Of a stretch of DNA of 64,000 nt, positions 8,793 through 17,510 are shown piece after piece (within the stretch, counting starts at the first letter, position 1; every line of letters begins with the position of its first letter). The position numbers were made by a program, and so were the translations under genes. The stretch is from NCBI GenBank assembly GCA_963805715.1, contig CAWDVK010000006.1, positions 62,001-126,000 of the forward strand, read 5' to 3'. Under the pieces are notes generated by a model. The model was given only the letters and a program-made list of their open reading frames with translations. It searched no databases and was not told the DNA's origin. This stretch comes from CAWDVK01 sp963805715 (GTDB lineage Bacteria; Actinomycetota; Actinomycetes; Streptosporangiales; Streptosporangiaceae).

Positions 8793-8940
8793 CGCGGGGG
8801 GCAGGGCAGCCCGGGAGTCCACGGGTCTCGGCCGAGGCTGCCTGGCTCGCGCCTGGCAGACTGCCCTGAGAAGCTCGGCACCGGTGCCCCGCCAGGAACG
8901 CGCCCGCTCCTGCGACCGCCGGCACGGAAGGGGAAAGCTC

Positions 8941-9514
8941 ATGAAGCTCGGCCTGCATCTACCCGATTTCACCTGGCCGGGCGGTCCGCCGACGCTGGGC
9001 CAGGATCTCGGCCGCGTCGCCGCTGCGGCCGAGGACGCGGGCTTCGCCAGGCTCAGCGTCATGGATCACGTCTGGCAGATCGGTAACATCGGGCCGCCCG
9101 AGCACGAGATGCTCGAGGCCTACACGACCCTCGGTTACCTCGCCGCGAGCACGTCGCGGATCGAGCTGCTGGCCTGGGTGACGGCAGTGGTCTACCGGGA
9201 GCCGGGCCTGCTGGCCAAGGCCGTGACCACTCTCGACGTCCTCTCCGGCGGCCGGGCCTGGCTGGGCATCGGCGCGGCGTGGTACGAAGCCGAGGCGCGC
9301 GGACTGGGGCTGCCGTTTCCCCCGACCGCCGAGCGGTTCGAGCGGCTGGAGGAGGCGCTGCAGATCTGCCTGCAGATGTGGAGCGATGACGAGGCGCCCT
9401 ACGCCGGCCGCTACTACCGGCTGGAGCGGACCCGGCCGGATGCCGGACGTGTCGGCGATCACCCCGCTGGAACCGTTCGGCGAGCGCGTCGTCCCGGTCG
9501 CAGCCGGGTTCTGA
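8941..9514 (+). pseudogene. LLM-class F420-dependent oxidoreductase with an internal deletion
   Basis: From ATG 8941, after a GGAAGGGG site, the protein reads as a normal luciferase-like F420 oxidoreductase: MKLGLHLPDFTWPGG, MDHVWQIGNIG, LGIGAAWYEAEARGLG and YAGRYYRLERT. At about 9430 the frame breaks. A second frame supplies MPDVSAITPLEPFGERVVPV, which is the usual last ~20 residues of the family, and stops at 9514. Around 90-100 residues between these segments are missing, with a frame change. The product would lack the back half of the TIM barrel. In the original frame translation runs to 9525. Confidence 0.72.
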
Positions 9515-9620
9515 AGCGCGCGTGACCGCCCGCGCCGGGCATGGCCCGGACGCGGTCGCTGGATGGGCTCCCGCTTCCCCGCCCGGGGGCTGCGGCAGGC
9601 AACCGGCTGCGGCGCGCGGC

Positions 9621-9733
9621 ACCGTCCCTGGCAGCACCGTCCCTGGCAGCACCGTCCCTGGCAGCACCGTCCCTGGCAGCACCGTCCCTGGCAGCACCGT
9701 CCCTGGCAGCACCGTCCCTGGCAGCACCGTCCC
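9621..9733. repeat. 15-bp minisatellite, seven perfect copies plus a partial
   Basis: ACCGTCCCTGGCAGC is repeated seven times without change from 9621 to 9725, then a partial copy. All three forward frames and at least one reverse frame stay open through it; in reverse it would encode LPGTV repeats. It lies just after the LLM remnant and is not clearly inside a gene. Its unit is related to the repeat at 49935. Confidence 0.95.
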
Positions 9734-10298
9734 CGATGGTCAGGGACGGGAGCTGCGCGGCCCGGCCGGGTCGTTGTCCTGCGGTGCCTGGCCCTGTCCG
9801 GGGCGGGCCGGCGGGCCGCCGGCTGGCGACCCCGGCGCAGGCCGGGACCCGACGGTCCGCGGCGACGCGGCGAGCCCGCTGATCCGGCCGGCCCGGGCCC
9901 GGACGCTGCTGGCCGCCGCGGAGGGGACGGCCGGCACAGGGCAGGGATAAGCGGCGATGCGATGCACCCAGCAGGGTCCGGGCAGCGGCCGGATGAGCGC
10001 GAGCGCGGGAGCGGCCCTGCTCGCACTCCCGCCGCCGCCGGTGGTGGCACGGGTCAGCGGATCCCGCGCCGCGGGAGCTGGCTGCATGGAAGAGAGCTAC
10101 GGGACCGGTGGTGGTGGCCGATACGGCCAGCATGACCATGGCCGCCAGCCAGGAGAAGGTCAGCACGAGCCGCTTCCCCCGGTTCGGCTTCCTGTGCCGG
10201 GACTGGTACGGGCCATACGGCGACATGGCCGTTAGACGCGCTGAGCGACTCATTCGTTGGCATCAGCGCCGCCCGGCCCTGCGAGCAGCGGCCGGCCG
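9734..10298 (-). other. Largely non-coding stretch; possible start of a membrane protein on the minus strand
   Basis: Between the minisatellite and the Cys-rich protein no ORF has convincing coding character over its length. The one protein-like element is on the minus strand from ATG 10226 down to about 10060: a basic start (MSPYGPYQSRHRKPNRGKR) followed by a 20-residue hydrophobic span (LVLTFSWLAAMVMLAVSA), as in a signal peptide or single transmembrane anchor. After ~60 residues the frame turns into Arg/Pro/Gly-rich text typical of non-coding GC-rich DNA. It may be the head of a frameshifted or truncated membrane protein. Confidence 0.3.
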
Positions 10299-10664
10299 CT
10301 ACGCCGGGCCGGACAGCTTCGAGGCCGCCCGGGCAGCCTGGCACGGCGCGCACATCGGCACGTCCATGCCGCTGATCCGTACCGCGGACACCGACGTGCC
10401 CTCGCAGCTGCCCGGATCGTCGCCGTGCACCTCCGCGCAGAGGCAGTGGCAGTCGCGGCGGTCCAGGCCGAGGTCGCCTGCGATCGCGGCCTGAACGCGC
10501 GGGTCCCTGGCGATCTTGGCTACTGCCTCGACGACTGGCCGGAGGCTCTCGGCCACGGGGCGGAGATTCTCCGCGAACTCGGTCATTGCACGGCCAACGC
10601 TGGTGAATGCCGCCAGGATCCTCTCGACCGGATCCGGGCCTGCCGGCGGGACGCTGTCACTCAT
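10299..10664 (-). CDS. Hypothetical protein with amphipathic helix and C-terminal Cys cluster
   Basis: A 121-residue protein starting at ATG 10664 after a GGAG site. Residues ~13-55 form a long helix (PVERILAAFTSVGRAMTEFAENLRP... without prolines inside turns). The C-terminal third contains a cysteine cluster: C-H-C-L-C near 74-78, a further Cys near 89, and C-x2-C in MCAPCQAAR near 107-110, suggesting a zinc ribbon. The function is unknown. The spermidine-synthase-like gene starts divergently 85 bases away. Confidence 0.65.
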   Translation of the reverse strand: MSDSVPPAGPDPVERILAAFTSVGRAMTEFAENLRPVAESLRPVVEAVAKIARDPRVQAAIAGDLGLDRRDCHCLCAEVHGDDPGSCEGTSVSAVRISGMDVPMCAPCQAARAASKLSGPA

Positions 10665-10749
10665 GTCTCCATCCTGCGCCTCGCCCTGGCCGGATGTCTC
10701 CCCCGGTCCGCTCCGGACCGCCAGGCACCCGGCGCTGGACAATGTCGTT

Positions 10750-11627
10750 ATGCCACGTCCTCAGCCGGCCCGCGACGGCCCGGACAGCGGCCGGCCGGGG
10801 CCGACCGGACCGGTCGAGCTGCTCGCTGACCTGGACCGGCCGCGAGCCTGGATGCTGCTGGCCGGCGACGTGCCGCAGTCGTATGTTGATCTTGACGATC
10901 CGCGGCACCTGGAGCTGGAATACATGCGGCGCCTCGGTCACCTGATCGACCTGGCCGCGCCAGCCGGGATGCCGCTGCGCGTGCTGCACCTCGGCGGCGG
11001 CGGCCTGACGCTGGCCCGTTACGTGGCAGCGACCAGGCCGGGTTCCCGTCAGCTGGCCGTCGAGGCCGACGCGGAGGTAGCGAGGCTTGTCCGCAGGCGA
11101 CTGCCGCTCGCGCAGGCCGGCCAGCCGCGGCCGGGGACGGGCCGGATCCGGGTCCGGGTGGCGGATGCCCGCGCCGTCCTGGAGCAGGTGCCGGCGGCTC
11201 GTTCGACATGATCGTCATGGACGTCTTCGCCGGGGGCCGGACGCCCGCCCACCTCACGTCGGCGGAGTTCACCGCCGCCGCGGCCAGGGCGCTGGCGCCA
11301 TCGGGCTGGTACGCCGCCAACGTCAGCGACGGGCCGCCGCTCGCCCATGCGCGCGGCCGGGTGGCGGCGGTCCGATCGGTATTCCGGCACGCCTGCGTGA
11401 TCGCCGAGGACACGGTGCTGCGCGGCCGCAGCTTCGGCAACCTGGTCGTCGCCGCCGCCGATCATGAGCTGCCCGTCCCGGAGCTGAGCAGCCGGACGGC
11501 GGCGGACCCGGTGCCAGCGCGACTGCTGGCGGGCACGGCACTCGCGCGGTTCGCTGGCCGATCCGTCCCGATCACGGACGCGAGCGCCGAGCCCTCGCCC
11601 GCCCCGCCGCCCGAGGCGCTGGCCTGA
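10750..11627 (+). pseudogene. Spermidine-synthase-like methyltransferase-fold protein, frameshifted
   Basis: The first frame, from ATG 10750, gives the start of a polyamine-aminopropyltransferase-like Rossmann domain: SYVDLDDPRHLELEYMRRLGHLI and LRVLHLGGGGLTLARYVAA (SAM-binding glycine loop). It then hits a stop at about 11211. The second frame continues the same domain: DMIVMDVFAGGRTPAHLTS, the strand after the cofactor site, and runs to 11627. One missing G in a run near 11200 would restore a single ~293-residue protein (...GSFDMIVMD). It is either a real frameshift or a sequencing error. Short stand-alone spermidine-synthase-like proteins of this type have no proven aminopropyltransferase activity. 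Confidence 0.7.
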
Positions 11628-11739
11628 TCCGTGCTCGCTGCGCTGCCCCTGCACGCCGCGCCAGTGCCGGGTGCCGGTGCCGGGTGCCTGCTCCGGGCGC
11701 CTGTGGCGGGCGCCGGGAGCTTCAGTACGATCGGCCCTG

Positions 11740-12657
11740 ATGCCGCCGGCCAGTTACCCGAATTTCGCGGGCAAGCACGCCGAGGAGGCGATCTTCGGCC
11801 CGGCCGATTTCCTCGCCTACCTCCGGCGCGCTGGCGCCCTCGGCGCGGGCCGGGCCCCGGCCGGCGTCGTGCTGTGCTATCAGCGGTCCCTGTATCACCA
11901 CGTGCTGCAGCTCGAAGGGCTGACGCCGCCAGGACGGCAGGGCGCGGCACACTCGGTCCTGGCGCTGCCCAGCACCGGCGGCCGGGTCGGGCTGCTCGGC
12001 CAGTTCGGCATCGGCTCGCCGGCCGCGGCGGCCGCGATGGAAGAACTGGCGGCGCTGGGCACGTCGGCCTTTGTCTCCGTCGGAACCGCGGGCAGCCTGC
12101 AGCGTGATCTGGCCGTGGGGGACCTGGTCCTGTGCGAGGCCGCCATCCGGGACGAGGGCGTCTCCCACCACTACCTGCCTCCGGCGAAGCTGGCCAGGGC
12201 CACTGCCGCCGCCAGCGCCGCCCTCGGAGCGGCACTGGGGCAGGCCGACGCCCGCTTCCGGGCCGGCACCTCCTGGACGATCGACACCCCCTACCGGGAG
12301 ACCGTCGCCGAGGCCCGCCAGTACCAGGCCGAGGGAGTGCTCTGCGTGGAGATGGAAGCCGCCGCCCTGTTCGCGGTGGCAGAGGCCAGGAGGCTGCACG
12401 TCGCCTCGGCCTTTGTTATCAGCGACTCCCTGGCCGACCTGACCTGGGATCCCCGGTTCCACGGGCCGGAGGTGGAAGCGGGCCTCATCACGCTGTACGA
12501 GGCAGCGCTGCGCGCGCTGCAAGCGCCTGCGGCTGAGCAGCCGGGACCAGAGCAGCCAGGACCAGAGCAGCCAGGACCAGAGCAGCCAGGACCGGAACGG
12601 CCAGAGCCGGAACAGCCAGGGGGCGCCGGCGTGGCGAGGGCGTCACCCCCGGCCTGA
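11740..12657 (+). CDS. Nucleoside phosphorylase (PNP/UDP family)
   Basis: A 305-residue protein. It has the purine/uridine phosphorylase superfamily motifs: SVGTAGSLQRDLAVGDLVLC (phosphate/ribose site, near residues 110-130), a substrate-loop GVSHHYLPP, and GVLCVEMEAAALFAVAEARR (the conserved E-M-E that binds ribose hydroxyls). Uridine-phosphorylase-like length ends near residue 260. The last ~40 residues are a low-complexity tail made by a 15-bp repeat. The enzyme would split nucleosides to base and ribose-1-phosphate in salvage. ATG 11740 begins the homology. Confidence 0.82.
   Translation: MPPASYPNFAGKHAEEAIFGPADFLAYLRRAGALGAGRAPAGVVLCYQRSLYHHVLQLEGLTPPGRQGAAHSVLALPSTGGRVGLLGQFGIGSPAAAAAMEELAALGTSAFVSVGTAGSLQRDLAVGDLVLCEAAIRDEGVSHHYLPPAKLARATAAASAALGAALGQADARFRAGTSWTIDTPYRETVAEARQYQAEGVLCVEMEAAALFAVAEARRLHVASAFVISDSLADLTWDPRFHGPEVEAGLITLYEAALRALQAPAAEQPGPEQPGPEQPGPEQPGPERPEPEQPGGAGVARASPPA
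12535..12624 (+). repeat. 15-bp coding minisatellite, six copies, in the tail of the phosphorylase
   Basis: The unit GAGCAGCCAGGACCA runs six times with drift at both ends and encodes repeated EQPGP pentapeptides after the folded domain. It is a probable unstructured tail. Confidence 0.9.
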
Positions 12658-12660
12658 CCC

Positions 12661-12704
12661 GGCTCCGGCCCGGCTCCGGCCCGGCTCCGGCCCGGCTCCG
12701 ACCC
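12661..12704. repeat. 11-bp tandem repeat, four copies
   Basis: GGCTCCGGCCC is repeated three times exactly and once with one change, directly after the phosphorylase stop codon. Non-coding. Confidence 0.9.
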
Positions 12705-12740
12705 GGTGAGCGATCCGGCCAGCCGGGCTGGCCAGCGTGC

Positions 12741-13775
12741 TCAGGATCGCCAGATCGAGGTAATCGGCTTCGCGGCAGCCGCCCGGCCGTCTCGCCGCAG
12801 GCCGTAGGCGGCCTCGATCGTGGCCAGGACGCTGTAATGGGTGACCGGCTCGCCGTACCGGCCGGGCCGCACCATCTGGCCGGCGAAGATCGTCGGTATC
12901 TGATTGCCCGAGCTGCCGTCGTTCTCGTCCCAGGTGAGGATCAGCAGGCTGTGATGACTCATCGCCCAGCTCGCATAGCCGCCGATGTGCACGCGCAGCC
13001 AGCTGTCCCCGGCGGCCACGTCGCAGCTGTGCATGTCATGGCACAGGTTGGGGATCACGAAAGACACCGTCGGCAGGCGGTCGAAGGCAGGCTCCGGAAA
13101 GCTGGTGAACGGCTTGCTCACCGAGCCTGGCACGTTCCGGAAGTCAGTCCACGGCACGTGCTTGCGCGCGTACTCGCCGGCCGAGCAGGCCAGCGATCCG
13201 GTGACCGGCAGGCCCTCCGCGTAGCCGACGAAGCTCTTGCCTGCCCGGATCAGGTCGGCGGCGAGATTGGGCCCGCTCAGCCGGTAAGGGCAGCCATCGT
13301 CAGTGATGCCGTGCGTGCTGCCGGAGAACAGGGCCAGGTAGTTCGGCTCGCTGGGATGGGTGATGGCGTAGGAGCGGGTGAGCAGCGCCCCGCGCCGGGC
13401 CAGCGAGTTGATGAAGGGCGCGGCGCGGCTGCCGATGATCTGCGCGTACGAGTGGTTCTCCAGCACCACCACGAGCGTGTGCGCGGGCGCTGGCACCTGA
13501 TCGGGCAGGCTGCCGGCGGACGCGGCGCCGGGAGCCGCCGGTCGCCCGGAGCCCGCGCTCGCTGACCCGCTGCGCCCGGCAGCCGGGCTGGCCGCCGCCC
13601 CGGAGGTGCCGCAGCCCAGCAGGGCCAGGAGCGCGGCGCCAGCCGTGAGCGAGGCCGGGACGCGGCGGTCCCGCACGGCGCGGCCCAGCCGGGCCAGGAC
13701 TGCCGCGACGGGCCAGCCCGGCCGCCCGCGATCCCCCCGGCCCGGGCGCGCATGCATCCGCCCATCATGACGCAC
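12741..13775 (-). CDS. Secreted phosphoesterase (acid phosphatase / phospholipase C superfamily)
   Basis: A 344-residue protein. Residues ~40-56 hold a hydrophobic segment ending LLALLGC, a good lipobox, so it is probably a lipoprotein. A Ser/Gly/Ala-rich linker follows. The catalytic domain has the family hallmarks: TLVVVLENHSYAQIIG, ITHPSEPNYLALFSGSTHGI, VIPNLCHDMHSC and LLILTWDENDG. Substrates may be phosphomonoesters or phospholipids. Start uncertain: ATG 13775 or ATG 13757. Confidence 0.85.
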   Translation of the reverse strand: MRHDGRMHARPGRGDRGRPGWPVAAVLARLGRAVRDRRVPASLTAGAALLALLGCGTSGAAASPAAGRSGSASAGSGRPAAPGAASAGSLPDQVPAPAHTLVVVLENHSYAQIIGSRAAPFINSLARRGALLTRSYAITHPSEPNYLALFSGSTHGITDDGCPYRLSGPNLAADLIRAGKSFVGYAEGLPVTGSLACSAGEYARKHVPWTDFRNVPGSVSKPFTSFPEPAFDRLPTVSFVIPNLCHDMHSCDVAAGDSWLRVHIGGYASWAMSHHSLLILTWDENDGSSGNQIPTIFAGQMVRPGRYGEPVTHYSVLATIEAAYGLRRDGRAAAAKPITSIWRS

Positions 13776-13853
13776 CCGCCGGCACGGCCGACGATCACGC
13801 CCCTGGCCCCGGTGCTGCGGGCAACCTCGCTCGCGGCGAGCGCGCGGGCCTGG

Positions 13854-14363
13854 CTAGTGCCGTCGACGCCGGCTGAGCCGGTCGCGCCACCGGGTCCGCA
13901 CAGGTCTTTCCCCGGTCGCCGGGCGCCGGGCATCAGCCAGGGAAGCGGTAGCGGGCCGGGCAGGGTGCGCGGCCCGCCAGCTGCTGATCATCGCTTCCTC
14001 GTCCACCAGCGGCACGAAGACCGGCGGCCCGAGCGGAATCCGGCGCCACTCCAGGATCCTCCTGTTCAGGTCCGCGGCGACTTCGCGTACCTCCCGCTCC
14101 GAGCGCATGCCGGGCGCCGCCTCGGTGAGCCGCTCGATCTCCTTCCGCAGCTTCAGCGGGGTCGGCAGCATCTCCTCGGCCGGCACGCCCTCCCGGCGCG
14201 CGTACTCCCGGATCCACGCCTGGCCATCGTCGAATCCGCCCCTCCTGGGCAGCGGCTTGCCCGCACCGGGCAGATCGTCGAAGGCGCCGCGCTCAGCCGC
14301 CTCGCTGATCTGCTGGTCGATCCATGAGCTGAAGCTCATCCCGGCCGGCTTACGCTCTGTCAT
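13854..14363 (-). CDS. DUF1992 (DnaJ-family domain) protein
   Basis: A 169-residue protein. The DUF1992 signature spans the first ~120 residues: FSSWIDQQISEAAERGAFDD, LPGAGKPLPRRGG, then WIREYARREGVPAEEMLPTPLKLRKEIERL and ADLNRRILEWRRIPLGPP. The family is widespread and of unknown function; a link to J-domain proteins comes from eukaryotic homologues. ATG 14363 is where the homology begins. It is a single gene. Confidence 0.85.
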   Translation of the reverse strand: MTERKPAGMSFSSWIDQQISEAAERGAFDDLPGAGKPLPRRGGFDDGQAWIREYARREGVPAEEMLPTPLKLRKEIERLTEAAPGMRSEREVREVAADLNRRILEWRRIPLGPPVFVPLVDEEAMISSWRAAHPARPATASLADARRPATGERPVRTRWRDRLSRRRRH

Positions 14364-14549
14364 CCTGACGCCCTCGCTACGACCTGGCCCAGCCGCGGGC
14401 GCTGTCGCCACGCCCCGGCCGACTCACCATCACTTCCACACTACGAGCCCCTGGCCGGCGACGATCGTCGGCCGCCCTCCCCGCGGAGTGCCCGGCGGTG
14501 CGTAGCCTCTCTGCCATGGATGCCCACCCGTCATGAAAGCTCGGCTGTC

Positions 14550-16445
14550 ATGACTGATCAGCACGTAATGCGGCCGCTGCGCGGGCGCTGTCGCCCGGTC
14601 ATCGGCGGCTGCGCCGCGGCGCTGCTGGCCGCGGCGACGCTCAGCGGCTGCGGGAGCTCGGCCTCGCCGGGGGCCACCGCACGCAGCTATCTCGCGGACT
14701 GGGCCCGGCGGGACTGGTCAGCCATGCGGTCCCTGGTGGCCGCCCCGCCGCCGGATTTCGCCTCGGTCAGCGCGACCGCGCTGACCGACCTCAGCGTCCG
14801 CCGGGCCAGCTACGCCCCGGGCACGCTGCGGACCGATGGGGCCCGTGCGTCGGAGCCGGTCTCGGAGCGGCTTGCGATCTCCGGCATCGGCACGGTCACC
14901 ATCCGGACCGTGCTCCGGCTGGTCCAGCGCTCGGGAAAGTGGCTCGTAGCCTGGTCGCCGGCCACGATCGCGCCGCCGCTGCGGACTGGCGGCCAGCTGC
15001 TGCTGCAGACGACCTGGGCGCCGCGGGCCCCGATCCTGGGCGCCGGCGGGGCGCCGCTGACGGTGCAGGCCCCGATGGTGACGATCGGCGTCGAAGGGCA
15101 GCGGATCAGGCACCCCGCCTCGCTCGTCACCGCGCTGGTGGGCGCCGGCGCGACCCCGGCCCAGGCCAGCAGCGCGATCGCCGCGGCCAAAGCCAGGCCC
15201 ACCTGGTTCGAGCCCGTCTTCACCGTCCCGATGGCGCGGTACGAGCAGCTGAAGCCGGCCCTCTACCCGCTACCCGGCACGGTCTTCCAGACCACCAGCG
15301 CCCGGACCGCGATCACTCCCGGCCTCGCCGCGCACGTGGTCGGGACGGTCGGCCCCGTCACCGCTCAGGAGCTCAGCTCTCTCGGGCCCCCCTACAGCGC
15401 GAGCAGCGTCGTCGGCCAGACGGGACTGGAGCAGGCGTACGAGCGGCAGCTGGCCGGCCTGCCAGGCGCGACGATCACTGTGCTCAGCCCGAAAGGCCTG
15501 CCCGTGGCCACCCTCGCGCGGCTCAGCCCGCGGCCCGGCACGGCGGTGCAAACGACCATCAGCCCCCGCGTGCAGCAGGCCGCGGAAGCGGCACTGTCCG
15601 GGGTGCGCAAGAACGCGGCCCTGGTAGCCGTCAACGCCTCGACCGGCGCGATCCTCGCGGCGGTCAGCGTGCCGGACTCCAGCGAGTTCGACCAGGCACT
15701 CGGCGGCGCCTTCCCGCCCGGCTCGTCGTTCAAGGTGATCACGTCCACCGCGCTGATCGAGCACGGGCTCACGCCCGCGTCCCCGGCCAGCTGCCCGCCG
15801 ACGATTACGGTCGACGGGGAGGTGTTCCACAACGCCGAGGGCACCGCGCCGATCAGCGACCTGCTGCACGCTTTCGCCGAATCCTGCAACACCGCGTTCA
15901 TCGGGCTGGCCACGAGCCACCTCACCGCAGCGGAGCTGCCCGGAGCCGCGGCGCTGTTCGGGATCGGCACCACTCCGCGGATCGGGCTGCCTGCCTTCGG
16001 CGGGTCTGTTCCGCTGCCTGCCGGCCCGGCCGATCTCGCCGCCACGGCCATCGGCCAGGGCCGGGTGCTGGTCTCGCCGCTGGCCATGGCGGAAGTCGCC
16101 GCCGGGGCCGATACGGGCACCGCGCACCCGGCCAGTCTGGTGGACGGGGCGGCAGGCGAGCAGGCCCCGGCCAGCCAGCTGCCCGCGGCCGTCGTCAGCG
16201 GCCTGCACGAGATGATGGCCCAGGTGGTCGCGACCGGTACCGCCGCGAACCGCGGACTGCCAGCCGGGACGTACGCCAAGACCGGGACTGCCCAGTACGG
16301 CCGCGGCAGCCCGCTGCCGACGGACGCCTGGCTGATCGGCTTCAACGGCACCATCGCCTTCGCGATGGTCGTCGTCGACGGCGGCGAGGGCGGGCCGACC
16401 GACGGGCCGCTGATCGCGAGGTTCCTCGACCTGCTGCACCGGTAG
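14550..16445 (+). CDS. Class B penicillin-binding protein (lipoprotein, MecA-N type)
   Basis: A 631-residue transpeptidase that cross-links peptidoglycan outside the membrane. The N-terminus has a lipobox (AAATLSGC) after a hydrophobic stretch. An NTF2-like MecA-N domain (ARSYLADWARRDWSAMRSLV) and a PBP dimer-type domain follow. The transpeptidase motifs are complete: S392-x-x-K395 (GSSFKVIT), S445-C-N447 (AESCNTAF) and K577-T-G (AKTGTAQYG). This architecture occurs in actinobacterial PBPs with possible low beta-lactam affinity. ATG 14550 is preferred over 14520 and 14568. Confidence 0.88.
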   Translation: MTDQHVMRPLRGRCRPVIGGCAAALLAAATLSGCGSSASPGATARSYLADWARRDWSAMRSLVAAPPPDFASVSATALTDLSVRRASYAPGTLRTDGARASEPVSERLAISGIGTVTIRTVLRLVQRSGKWLVAWSPATIAPPLRTGGQLLLQTTWAPRAPILGAGGAPLTVQAPMVTIGVEGQRIRHPASLVTALVGAGATPAQASSAIAAAKARPTWFEPVFTVPMARYEQLKPALYPLPGTVFQTTSARTAITPGLAAHVVGTVGPVTAQELSSLGPPYSASSVVGQTGLEQAYERQLAGLPGATITVLSPKGLPVATLARLSPRPGTAVQTTISPRVQQAAEAALSGVRKNAALVAVNASTGAILAAVSVPDSSEFDQALGGAFPPGSSFKVITSTALIEHGLTPASPASCPPTITVDGEVFHNAEGTAPISDLLHAFAESCNTAFIGLATSHLTAAELPGAAALFGIGTTPRIGLPAFGGSVPLPAGPADLAATAIGQGRVLVSPLAMAEVAAGADTGTAHPASLVDGAAGEQAPASQLPAAVVSGLHEMMAQVVATGTAANRGLPAGTYAKTGTAQYGRGSPLPTDAWLIGFNGTIAFAMVVVDGGEGGPTDGPLIARFLDLLHR

Positions 16446-16508
16446 TACCGGCCCTGCCCCGCCCGCGGGCCCGCGCGCCGCGGACCCGCCGCGGGCTAGC
16501 GTGGGGGC

Positions 16509-16625
16509 ATGCGGGTCTTCGTCACCGGCGGCACCGGCGCGATCGGCGGCCACGTCGTGCCGCTTCTGGTCGCCCAGGGCCACGCGGTCAGCGCGCTGGC
16601 CCGCACGCCGATGACGGGCCGCTGA
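16509..16625 (+). pseudogene. N-terminal fragment of an NAD-dependent epimerase/SDR
   Basis: ATG 16509 opens a 38-residue frame, MRVFVTGGTGAIGGHVVPLL, the Rossmann start (TGGTGxIG) of extended SDR epimerases. It stops at 16625, and only ~37 residues of that protein remain. In the adjacent frame, text such as GPLTKRQYADATAAA could be leftover C-terminal sequence, which would again mean loss of the middle. No functional product is expected. Confidence 0.65.
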
Positions 16626-16746
16626 CCAAGCGCCAGTACGCCGACGCGACCGCGGCGGCTTTCAGCCGCGACGCGCCGTCACCGTATAGACAAGACGGCA
16701 ATGGTTCGGCAAAGTGACGACCAGGCGCCGACGATAAGGGGATCAG

Positions 16747-16992
16747 ATGCCCAGGTTCATGGATTACCACGACGACCTCAAGCTTCCGCAGGAGGCCATC
16801 GACCAGATCGCCCAGGGAACCAGGGATGGCGCCAGCGACGAATTCGGCGTGCGGCAGATCGAGCTGTACCACAACGCCGACGGCAAGGTCTACTGCCTCC
16901 TGGAAGGGCCGGACGAGGAGGCCATCCGCCAGCATCACGCGGCGCTGAACGTCCCGTGCGGCGACGTGCACCAGGTCGACAGCCTGCTCTGA
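16747..16992 (+). CDS. SCO4226-type nickel-binding / DUF4242 protein
   Basis: An 81-residue ferredoxin-like-fold protein: MPRFMDYHDDLKLPQEAIDQ, then a central strand VRQIELYHNADGKVYCLLEG and the helix EEAIRQHHAALNVPCGDVHQV. This matches the DUF4242 family, which includes the nickel-binding Streptomyces protein SCO4226. Candidate metal ligands are His8, the YH of strand 2, HH and the CGDVH segment. Its role is presumed metal binding in the cytoplasm. ATG 16747 is used; GGGG lies five bases upstream. Monocistronic. Confidence 0.8.
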   Translation: MPRFMDYHDDLKLPQEAIDQIAQGTRDGASDEFGVRQIELYHNADGKVYCLLEGPDEEAIRQHHAALNVPCGDVHQVDSLL

Positions 16993-17050
16993 GGCACGGG
17001 ACTCCCGGCACGAGGCCCGCAGGACGAGGCTCGCGGCTGCCGGAGCGTGC

Positions 17051-17509
17051 TCACGCTCGCGCGAGCGTGTCCGCCGGGACGGACGCAATGGCAGCGAGCA
17101 GTTCGGTCCAGAAGAAGGCGGCCATGAAGAACTGCAGCGTGTCGCCCTTCTCGAGCATCAGCTTCCGGTACATCACCATCTTGCCGACGTCGTAGCCGGC
17201 CAGCATCTGCTGCCAGTCGGCGTAGCAGCCGGACAGCAGGAAAACCGCGCCGGCCTCGGCCTCGGCCCTGGGCAGCACCGACGCGGCCGTGACCGTGCCG
17301 CCGTCGAAGTCGAGCGCCAGGGTGTCCCCGTCCGGGCCGGCCGGCAGGTCCCGCACGCTGAGCGCCAGGCGGCCGGTCACGAACGGCCGGATCATCGCGA
17401 TCCAGTCCCAGAAGTCCTGCAGCTTGCTGGCCTTGCGCTGCTCCCCCGGCCAGCCGTTGATGGCACGCCGGCATTCCTGCGCCCAGGCGCCGGTCATGAA
17501 CCGGGCCAT
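17051..17509 (-). CDS. SCP2-like sterol/lipid-carrier domain protein, partner of the R2lox-like oxidase
   Basis: A 152-residue protein resembling SCP2 domains: RLALSVRDLPAGPDGDTLALDF, a glycine-rich turn, then LSGCYADWQQMLAGYDVGKMVMYRKLMLEKGD, where the K-L-x-x-x-G-D segment is characteristic. SCP2 domains bind hydrophobic ligands. It lies one base downstream of the diiron oxidase stop codon on the same strand, so the two are almost certainly one transcript. It may present a lipid-like substrate to the oxidase, which is inference. Confidence 0.65.
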   Translation of the reverse strand: MARFMTGAWAQECRRAINGWPGEQRKASKLQDFWDWIAMIRPFVTGRLALSVRDLPAGPDGDTLALDFDGGTVTAASVLPRAEAEAGAVFLLSGCYADWQQMLAGYDVGKMVMYRKLMLEKGDTLQFFMAAFFWTELLAAIASVPADTLARA

Positions 17510-17510
17510 C

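Noticed and set aside
7620..9062. Long minus-strand ORF of 480 codons opposite the monooxygenase
   Set aside because: It is a GC3-driven shadow with Arg/His/Pro/Gly-rich translation. The plus-strand frame has full monooxygenase motifs.
9621..9733. Regular repeats considered as a CRISPR array
   Set aside because: Units are 15 bp and directly adjacent, without variable spacers, and no cas gene is near.
15270..16583. Long minus-strand ORF opposite the penicillin-binding protein
   Set aside because: It is Arg/Gly-rich shadow text without domain similarity. The plus strand has all transpeptidase motifs.
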